Positions 35,063 through 42,610 of a stretch of DNA of 42,610 nt are shown in pieces. The notes beneath the pieces were generated by a model, which saw only the letters and a program-made list of their open reading frames with translations, was not told the origin of the DNA and made no database searches. How positions within the stretch are numbered: the stretch's first letter is position 1; each line of letters starts with the position of its first letter. Origin of the DNA: Blastocladiella britannica (Eukaryota > Blastocladiomycota > Blastocladiomycetes > Blastocladiales > Blastocladiaceae); NCBI GenBank assembly GCA_025349905.2, contig MU624606.1, positions 1 to 42,610 of the forward strand. Direction: 5' to 3'. A program made the translations under genes and the position numbers.

Positions 35063-36156
35063 ATGCCCACACTCTACCCGTCCTACTTTATCACTGGCGC
35101 ATCGTCCGGTATTGGTAAAGCGCTGGCCATTGAGCTTGCGACGCGTGCCAGCCGCCGCGGAACCGACATTGCCCTGGTCCTGGTGGCACGCCGCCAATCC
35201 GAGCTGGAAAAGACCCGCGATCTGATTGCCGCGGTGAACCCGGCCGCCAAAGTGCACGTGCATGTGCTGGACATTAACGCGCCGTACGAGACCCTGTTGG
35301 CGGCTATTGAAGATAGCGCCGTTGCGCTTGGGGGCGTGCTCTTGCATTGCTTTGTCGTCAACGCGGGCATTGCTGGTACGACCAACTTTTTTTTTTTTGT
35401 GCGCTGGGAATGTCAATTGATCGCATTCGCTATGAAAACAGCTCCGCCGCGCGCCGTGGGATCCAAGACAGGTAGCGACCTGGACCGCAATGTACTCATG
35501 ACCAACCGTGCGTGTATATTCCTTGTTTACCGGTCTAATGCAAGATCCTGATCCAATGAAGGAAAAATACAGTGGTTGCAACGACATCAATGATGGATGC
35601 GGCCGTGCACTACATTCACGCCCACAAGGTGAACGAGACAAAGGAGCAGGCACATATTGTGGGCGTGTCGTCGCTCGCCGGATCCGTGCCCACGCCGTTC
35701 CAGGCCACGTACTCTGCGTCCAAAGGTACTCTATCCATTCTCCGATCAGAGAGATCCCGGGAATTGCTCACGTACACTTTGATATAGCTGGATTGGACAT
35801 GTACCTCAAGACTCTGAGCGTGGAAACTCATGGATCAGGCATTCACGTTACCAACATTCGTCCTGGGTGTACGTCCCTCCTAATTTTTCATTGTCAATTC
35901 AGGATGTCAACTCACAAAAAACCACCTTGAAACAGTCATTGATACGCCGATTAACGAGGCCATGGGCGATAACCGTCCATTTGTGATCCACGTGTCGAAA
36001 GGTGCGTCAATTGTGGCCGACCGCATCAGCTCGCGGGCATCGGCGCCCATTGTTCCGCGGTTCCCATGGGCAATTGTCCCTTGGTTGGTCTCGCTGACGC
36101 CCAACTGGGTGATGCTCAAGTCGGCCAAGTCGATCTTACCTGCTGCCAGCGCCTAG
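35063..36156 (+). CDS. Short-chain dehydrogenase/reductase (classical SDR)
   Basis: Five exons (35063-35375, 35442-35507, 35573-35725, 35788-35868, 35936-36156), all spliced in phase 1, give about 277 residues. It has the NAD(P) motif TGASSGIG (11-18), VNAG (about 98-101), catalytic Ser (VSSLAG, about 160), Tyr and Lys in YSASK (about 173 and 177) and the RPG/FIDTP stretch. An Arg pair after strand 2 (ARRQ) favours NADPH. The C-terminus is hydrophobic with Trp/Pro (PWAIVPWLVSLTP), suggesting membrane association as in 3-ketosphinganine reductase or DHRS7-like enzymes. The substrate cannot be read from the sequence. Four introns in 830 coding bases is dense even here. Confidence 0.9.
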
Positions 36157-36208
36157 TTTCTTCAAGTGCATTTGCCCCAATAAAATGGCCCACCCATATA
36201 TTTATTAT

Positions 36209-37665
36209 TCATGGCGACACGGACCCGTTGTCATTGTCGGCCACCACGGGGGGCGACATGTACTCGTTGCGCAGGAACTGCAGCAGGTGGATCAAGTCCT
36301 CGTTCCCGCCCAACTCTTGCACGAGCTGAACGATGCGCGCGTCAAGGGTCATCATGTACTTGCGCGTGTACTCGAGCGAGTCAGTTGCGGCCAGGAGTGA
36401 CAGCGCATAGTCTTTGAGGTGGCGATCGGTCGGGCGTTGTTTAAGAATATCTGTGTTTGTTTTTTTTACAATGAATGGACATATCGATTAGACGAGAAAA
36501 ATGAAGACATACTCAGAAGCTGTCGGTCGTGAGGAGTGCATCGAATCGAGTGAATCATGGGGAACGAGAACTTGCCCTCTTCAATGTCCTCGCAGTAGCC
36601 CTTTGTCACAGCAAAGTCGCGCGATACAAGGTTAATGTAGTCGTCGCGGATCTGGAACAGGTTGCCCATATTGGTCGAAAGCTGCTTGTATGTTTCTGCC
36701 AGTGGACAACTGGAATCATTCATGTCAGTCAAGTCTGTCCGGTGTCATTCATAATGAGAACGCACTCATTCTCCACTCGGTACTCGAGCATCAGTCGGAT
36801 CCCCATTCGCAACAATCCGGACGTTTCTGTAAATTCAAAGAAAATGAGCCCTTAACCAAAAAAGAAAAACATAAAAGAAAACGTACTGTTTCCAACCATC
36901 TCCAAGTACTCGGTCTCGTTCGGACACGCCAAGTTCTCGCGCCAGAAAATCTCGATCCCTTGCCCCTCATGCGCATTGATCATTTCCTCGGTGTAGATCT
37001 CGACCGCCTTCCCCGGCCGGCCGTCCGGATGGGACAATCGCTGCACATGTTTCAGGGCCAAGAAATACACGTAATTGGCGCAGTTGATGGTATTGGCAAC
37101 CCCAAAGACGCGATGGGCGACGGGCCGACCGCGTCGGATGGACGATCCGTCCTCGATATCGTCGACCCTATCATTATATATATTCAATGTTCATGGTATG
37201 TCAAGTAAGGGCAAAACACAGCTGCGTACAAAAGACTGCCGGTGTGAAGCATCTCAATCACCTTATTGATGATATCCAGCTGCTCTGGCGGGACCTGCAG
37301 CCATTGGTTGAATGCGTTAAAGATCATGGCGCGTACGCCCTTGCCCGGCTTTGCCGTCAGGTACGTGTAAGGCGCCAAGAGGATCTGTTTGTACGATGAC
37401 ATGTGAGTGGTGAATCTTTCAATTAAAATGACAAGTGAACAATATATACCTCGTCACGCGTGGTGTCGTGCGGTGGCAGTGGTGGATGGTAGTTTTCGAT
37501 CATGCCGATATTGGTGCGGGCGGGCAGCTGGACGGGAGTCGGAAGCAAATGTGGAGTGGCACTCGTGGTGGCTGTGGTGCTCTTCTTGGTCGAGGTAGCA
37601 GAGTCAGGTCGTTTGGTGGAGCGGCCACTCTGAGCAGCAGAGGTGGTGGTGCGTCGTGGTGGCAT
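36209..37665 (-). CDS. BTS1: Geranylgeranyl diphosphate synthase
   Basis: Minus-strand exons 37665-37450, 37384-37230, 37167-36887, 36826-36766, 36709-36513 and 36450-36209 give about 383 residues. After a ~70-residue basic, Ser/Thr-rich extension come the prenyltransferase motifs: ILLAPYTYL, the first aspartate-rich motif LVDDIEDGSSIRRG (DDxxD at about 126-130), then the second NLFQIRDDYIN (about 254-264) and EGKFSFPMIHSI. SLLVDDIED with small residues before it fits eukaryotic type III GGPP synthase. The enzyme condenses FPP with IPP to make GGPP for protein prenylation and diterpenoids. The acceptor at 37385 (caaacag) skips an in-frame-looking ATG at 37402 because only it joins in phase 0. 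It converges on the SDR gene, with 52 bases between. Confidence 0.94.
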
Positions 37666-37865
37666 TATGTAGTATTTGGCTTTTGTTCGGTAGCGAAGGA
37701 GACTATTTTCACACTTGGCCCTTGGACACGACAGCGCTTCCCCGTGAATCGACCAGGGAGAGACCCAAGCAGGAGTTATGGGAAAAAAGTACCCATCCGA
37801 GTGGCGCAATATTCCGCCAAATCAGATAGTCCTCATTTTCGACCCCGCCCAGTAATAATATCAAT
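37666..37865. promoter_or_regulatory. Divergent promoter between GGPP synthase and the ferric reductase
   Basis: 200 bases separate the two ATGs. One AGATAG (37824-37829) fits the WGATAR core used by fungal iron-responsive GATA repressors. A single site is weak evidence. The plus-strand leader ends in the AT-rich ccagtaataatatcaat. Confidence 0.4.
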
Positions 37866-40156
37866 ATGTCGCTGTCGGGCAGCAGCAAGAACCCACTCAA
37901 CGCGTCCCGGCGCATCCCCGGCATCTCGTTTCTCGATGAGCGCCAGTTTGCAGTGGTCGCGCTGGCCAACATCCCGGCATCTCTGGTCCTCATGACCGTG
38001 GCCCTGGCCATGGCCGCCATCGCCGCCGTGGCCCGGTACGGCACCGCTCGCATCGCCGTATCCTCTTTGACCCCACGCGTGGGAGTCACGGGCCTGATCC
38101 GACGCCTGACGGCCCACCCGTGGTTGGGCGACGCGCTGCTGCTGCTGCTGGTCTACGTGCCCCTGGTGTGCGTGCTGACGCTGTCCAACGCCTACGTGGC
38201 CGACCCAACCCTCAACCGGTTTGCATGGGTCGGTCTGGGCCAAATGCTGGCGGCCACGGTCCTGGGGGTCCACTTTTCGCCATTTGCGCTCGTCCTCCCG
38301 CGCGCGCGCCTGCTGCGGTACCACGCGTTTCTGTCGCGGTCCGGGTTTGTGCTGGTGGTGGTGCACATGTCGTTGCACTTCGACAACTGGGTGCACTCTG
38401 ACTTTGTTGCCGAGAACTTGAAACGCGCGTCTATGGTCTGGGGCCTGGTCGCGTTTATCACCCTGTGCTTGCTGTTCCTGACATCGTTGCCGTGGGTCCG
38501 CCGCGCGGCCTACGCGTTCTTCTTGGCGGTGCACAATGTGCTGTTCCTGGTGCTGTGCGCGTTTACGGTCATGCACCAGTACAATGCGTTGCCACTGGTG
38601 CTGCCCATGCTGGCTATCTTTGGCGCTAACAAGATTGCTCTGGGTTGGCACCTGGCGCGGCCGGTGCTGGTGCGCGTGGAGCAAGTGCGGCCCATCGTTC
38701 CAGTTTCTTCCGGGGATGCCGTGCCAGTGGGTCAGGAGGAAATGGACCCGACCGCTATCGTTGACAACACCAACAGCACCGCCAAGCTACGCCAGGCAGC
38801 AGCAGCACCAGGAACAAGGATGATGGACCCGCCGTCGCCGCGGGCGTCCGTCGCCCGCGTGACCCTCTCGGCCAACTACCTGACCAGAGTGATGCCCGAC
38901 CAGCCCGTGTACCTGATCCGCACGCCCATGTCCACTTTACACCCGTACTCGCCGCGCGCGCATGTCTCATTCCCATCACCCTCTGCTCGAAGCCTGTCGA
39001 CCGACGGCGGCCCGATCGACGGCGACAATGCCGCCACCGCCGACTTGCTGCTGCCGATGCACGTGCGGTCGCCCGTCACGGCTCCGAGCGAGCACCTCAC
39101 TGATCCGACCGCCGACATTCCACTCGCTTCCATTTCGGGTGGCAACGGGAAGCACTACACTGTGAGCTCGCGCGCCGGATTCAACCCGGTGCAGTCGACG
39201 TTCTCACTCGAGTCCGCGTCGTCCGCGTCCACTCACCCGCACATCATGAGCCACCACCGGCGCCAGCTGTCGGGCCACTCGTCGTTCCTCGGCAACGGCA
39301 GCGGTCTCGCGACCGGCGCTGGCGGCGACCCAACGACCGCGGGCATTGGGTCCCTGACCGAGCTTCTGGCCGGTGGCGCCGCCGGCACCAGTACGGGCAA
39401 CGGTGGGGTCCGTGCGCCGACCGTCCAGCTGACGGCGCGGGTGCGTGGCCCGCACACATTTGCGGCCCGGATCGCGCCCCACACCACGGGCGTGGTGATC
39501 CCCCCATCCCCGCCGTCGGCGGTACCTTACTTTGCGTCGGTGGTGTTCGTGGCCGGCGGGTCCGGGATCACGGCGGTCGTCGGGTGGCTCGACGTGTTTG
39601 CGGAGCGCGCGGCGGCCGAGGCCGCGGACGCAAGCTGGCACGCACATCACCATGCGTCCACTGCTGCTCGGAATGGCGGCGGCAGCTCTGGTGCTGGCGC
39701 AGCGGCGACCGGTCCACGGGCCATCATTACTGTGGACCGCAACCGCGACGCCGAGGCCGCGCGCGCGCGCCGACGCCCCGCGCACGTGTGGCTCGTGTGG
39801 CTGGTCCGATCCCGCGCCGACGCTGTGGCTCTGGCACCGGACGTGGTTGCGCTGTTCGAGCACGGGGTGTACGCGCCCTGGGACTCGCTGCACATCAAGG
39901 TCGACATTCGGTACACGCGGCAGGACGACGATGAAAGTGGGCGGTCGTCGCGGCCGGTGCTGGACGAGGTGGTTCCTCGCGTGATCGCACCTGCGCTTGG
40001 GTTTGGTACGTTCCATCTGTTGTTCTTTTTTCATTTCGCATTTCTTCTGACCTTTGGTTGAAACATCAAACAGTCGTTGGCCCGCCATCGCTCATGGCTG
40101 CAGCCAGGCTGCTCGACCGTGACTGGTGGCTCCACGAAGAGGCGTACGAGTGGTAA
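37866..40156 (+). CDS. Ferric-reductase-like transmembrane flavocytochrome (FRE/NOX superfamily)
   Basis: Exons 37866-40005 and 40074-40156 give about 740 residues. Hydrophobic helices lie near 27-55, 88-108, 121-143, 157-175, 188-210, 213-236 and 240-258. Candidate heme-ligand histidines come in two pairs with 14-residue spacing, about 153/167 (RYHAF, VVVHMS) and 223/237 (AVHNV, VMHQY), the bis-heme pattern of FRE/NOX proteins. An FAD motif LHPYSP (about 358-363) and an NADPH motif FVAGGSGIT (about 561-569) follow, and the protein ends EEAYEW. It would pass electrons from NADPH across a membrane to Fe3+, Cu2+ or oxygen. A Ser/Gly/His-rich insertion of about 140 residues (about 375-515) splits the FAD domain. 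No signal peptide is obvious. Metalloreductase is likelier than oxidase. Confidence 0.86.
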
Positions 40157-40302
40157 CAAAAAAATAGTAAAAATAGATCTTCTTATTGATCGCATGCCCT
40201 CCCAAAGCGCTCTCCGCGGTTCATGGCGGCGAATGAAATGTGTCCAACTCCAAGGACAACGATAAAGAAAAAAAAAATAGGTAAGAAAAAGGCACGACCA
40301 CT
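40157..40302. terminator. Convergent 3' region of the ferric reductase and NmrA-like genes
   Basis: 146 bases between the two stop codons, with A-rich runs on the plus strand (aacaaaaaaatag, agaaaaaaaaaatag) and no frame of note. It presumably contains both 3' ends and poly(A) sites. Confidence 0.4.
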
Positions 40303-42417
40303 TTAGTAGTCGCTCATGTACGCTGGCCCGCGACGAGGAGGCAGCGGCGGTGGAGCGGAACCACCACTAAGCGGTTCGCGGCGATAGTCGTAGGACGGGC
40401 CACTGCGCGACCGAGCCGGCAGCTCGTAGCCCTGGCGACGGCGGCCCTCATACTCCCAATCGGGGCGACGTGCAACCCGTCCCGCCGTCTCCTCAAGGTA
40501 CCCGGTAGTCCGATCCACCAAACCCGGGCGAGCGCGGCCGACATCGTAGTAATTGGTGTCATAGTAAGGGTCATCCATCCGGCGGGACGACGAGGGCATC
40601 GGTGCCGACGACGAGCTCCCATAGCGCGGTGCCGGACGATAGCCATACGACGACGGCTGTTGCGTTTCGTAGTCAGAGCGACGAATGGGCTGACGGCGGC
40701 GGCGGTACTGACCATCCTCGTCGGACGACGAGGCGCTGTCGTAACCTCCATAGCCCGAACCCCGACGACCAGAGTAGCGCATGGGCTTGGAACCATACCG
40801 ACGGTCGTCGTAGGCGGACCGCGGCTGCGAGTAACTGGCCCGGCGATCCGTTGCTTCATTCACGAGACCGATCATGCTGTATGTATTTTTTTTCCAATAG
40901 AGGGTGAATGTGTGGCCGGCTCAATGAATAAAGTGGACAAAAACGAACCGAGAGAGTCGTGCCTCTTCATCGCGGAGAATGCGGCGCTTCAAGTCAATCG
41001 CCGACTGCTTGTCCAGGATCATCTCGCGGAGAAGGGACGAGACCGCCTCCAGATCGCCAGTGTCCAGCTGTTGCTGCTCCTGCGACTTTTGGACACTGTA
41101 GATGGAACTGATCGGTTGGGCTGACGGCAAAAACAAGTCGCGGTACTCGTTGAAAAACGACGCCACCGTGATCGGCTGGTGGCCCGTCAGGTCCTTGTAG
41201 AAGGTGGACGCCGGCCCGGACGGAGTGGCTGCGCTCGATGTGGACGACGAGTCGCGTGCCAGCTGCTCGAGAATCTCGGAGAAGCCGCGCGCGAGCCACG
41301 GCGGGACGCCTTGGTTGATGTACAGCTGCTGAAACTGCTGTGGGCTGCAGCTGCGGAACTCGACACCGCAACCCAGGGCACGCGAGGCAATTTCGGCGAT
41401 TTGATCGCCAGAGAGGACCTCGGGACCGGTGAGGTCGTACGCCTTCATGGCATGCAGCGACGGATCGGCCAAGAGCGCGACCGCAGCGCGCGCCACGTCA
41501 ATCACCGACACGGGCGCGTACCGCCCAGAACCAATCGGCAGCGAGAGGGTACCGCGCATCCGAAGCTCCTCGGCATGGGCGAGCAGGTTTTGCTGGAAGA
41601 AGGAGCAACGGAGGAACGTGCACGGGATCCCAGAGCTGGAGACGAGGCGCTCCATTTCGGCAAACTGGCGCGAAAAGAGGGTCTGCTTGGATGCTTCCGT
41701 GTTGACGGTGGGCATGATCGAGAGGAACAGAATGAACTTGACGCCGTCGCGGGCCGCCGCCGAAACATAGTTGGCCACTTGCTCGACGCGATTCTCCGAG
41801 TTGGATGGGACTATCATATGAATTTGCTTTATTATTGTGACCTTTTGTAAGTATGGAGTGCGGATCCGTACTGATAAAAAGAATGTCAATCTCGCGAAAA
41901 TTGAGGGTTCCAAGCTTGTCTGCGTCAATGTGCCGAACCACGTCCACCTCGTCGAGTACGCTGATCGGCCCGTGGTCATGGTGGACACCTGCGACGATTT
42001 TGAACTTTGTTTTATAAATGAAGTGAGTGTCGGATCCAATCGAGATCTTCAAAAAAATGGGACTACCTTGCGATGGTACTCTGGCGAACACAGAATGCGC
42101 AGCACTTCCAGCCCCGTCGTGCCAGTGGCACCCGTCACGAGGATGGAAGGAGTTACGCCCGAAGTCTGGCCGGGGGTGTTGGTGGGGATGCGCGATTGGA
42201 GGCCTGCGATACCTTGCTGCTGCGATACCGGTGTAGAAGACGTCGGTTCGGGATCGCGCATCAGGGTGGAGACGGTGTCAAACGGCGACTGCATCTGCTG
42301 TTGCTGCATCTGCTGCTGCTGGTTACCGGGCATCATGCTGGCTCCGTACGAGCCGCCAGAGGTACCAGGCAGCACGCTGGTCATGGTCGGGGGTGTGCTT
42401 GGATCGGCGTAGGACAT
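40303..42417 (-). CDS. NmrA-like NAD(P)-binding protein with an Arg/Tyr/Ser-rich tail
   Basis: Minus-strand exons 42417-42067, 42004-41872, 41810-40949 and 40876-40303 give about 639 residues. A Gln/Met-rich leader precedes the Rossmann motif ILVTGATGTTG (GxxGxxG at about 96-102). NmrA-type strands and helices follow (DILFI-IPSNSENRVEQVANY, CTFLRCSFFQQNLLAH, YDLTGPEVLSGDQIAEIA). A helix (SLLREMILDKQSAIDLKRRIL) then runs into exon 4. The last intron (40948-40877, gttcgt...acatacag) joins in phase 2, giving EEARLSRMIGLVNEATDRR. The ~190-residue tail is rich in Arg, Tyr, Ser and Gly and ends with PPPLPPRRGPAYMSDY, a class II SH3-ligand pattern. NmrA proteins are usually redox sensors or regulators, not enzymes. 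If unspliced, exon 4 could instead be a separate gene beginning at the ATG 40875. Confidence 0.78.
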
Positions 42418-42500
42418 GGGGCAGTCAGAGAAGAATGGAGACTGGAATGAAGAATTAAAGATGAAGGCGAAGGGAAAAACTAGGAGCCAACGAAGACGAA

Positions 42501-42519
42501 AGAGAGAGAGAGAGAGAGA
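42501..42519. repeat. GA dinucleotide microsatellite
   Basis: About nine AG units lie roughly 85 bases upstream of the NmrA-like start, in its presumed promoter. The rest of 42418-42610 is purine-rich with no frame I can support. Confidence 0.85.
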
Positions 42520-42610
42520 AAGAATTGGCGGCCGCGGGAGTCAAAAACCAAAAGAAGAGGAAAAGTGGAACATGGCCCGAGACATTGTCTGAAATCTGTC
42601 TCAAGCAAAA

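Noticed and set aside
40303..40875. Separate R/Y/S-rich small gene starting at ATG 40875
   Set aside because: An intron joins it in phase to the NmrA-like gene and continues a helix, leaving only 45 bases between frames otherwise. Kept as an alternative in the feature note.

Overview
This window looks like eukaryotic nuclear DNA from a compact, GC-rich fungal-type genome. Almost every gene is a conserved eukaryotic single-copy gene broken by short introns of about 45-120 bases. Coding exons have strongly GC-ended codons, while introns and spacers are AT-rich with T and A tracts. Low-complexity Ala/Ser/Pro/Gly/Gln stretches are common. The gene set (AFG2, ELP1, SPT5, TFIIB, MOB1, ALG13, TRAPP subunit, GGPP synthase, ferric reductase) fits a fungus. 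A high-GC early-diverging lineage such as Blastocladiomycota or Chytridiomycota is my guess only; nothing here fixes the taxon. I saw no rRNA, convincing tRNA, transposon, CRISPR array or bacterial operon signal.

Layout. 1-384: end of an unrecognised minus-strand gene. 585-2642 (+): Snx4/Atg24-like PX-BAR sorting nexin. 2776-6247 (-): transcription elongation factor Spt5. 6384-8465 (+) and 8680-12186 (+): two unrecognised, largely disordered proteins, the first with a coiled coil, the second with Trp-rich and Arg-Gly-rich segments. 12239-14906 (+): AFG2/Drg1 AAA ATPase. 14943-16642 (+): secreted or vacuolar serine carboxypeptidase. 16873-17471 (+): ALG13. 17532-20027 (+): RA-PH adaptor. 20060-24580 (-): ELP1. 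24651-25312 (+): TCA17/TRAPPC2L. 25604-26660 (-): LRR protein. 26661-27552: the only large gap, with an orphan coding-like stretch and short repeats. 27553-28694 (+): TFIIB. 28854-29627 (+): MOB1. 29717-32766 (+): double-propeller WD40 protein. 32824-34798 (+): YEATS protein with a C-terminal AHD-like domain (AF9/ENL/Taf14 type). 35063-36156 (+): short-chain dehydrogenase. 36209-37665 (-): GGPP synthase. 37866-40156 (+): ferric-reductase-like flavocytochrome. 40303-42417 (-): NmrA-like protein spliced to an Arg/Tyr/Ser-rich tail.

Genes are packed tightly, with 32-60 bases between many neighbours and only 36 between AFG2 and the carboxypeptidase. Several divergent pairs share very short promoters: SPT5 with the coiled-coil gene, ELP1 with TCA17, and GGPP synthase with the ferric reductase. 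The genes do not form one pathway. Several act in transcription (SPT5, TFIIB, the YEATS-AHD protein) and others in secretion and traffic (ALG13, TCA17, Snx4, carboxypeptidase), which is probably ordinary eukaryotic gene order. Exon joins were inferred by eye from GT/AG sites, branch-like CTAAC/CTGAC motifs and reading phase. All internal phases agree, but a few boundaries could be off by a base or use another site.
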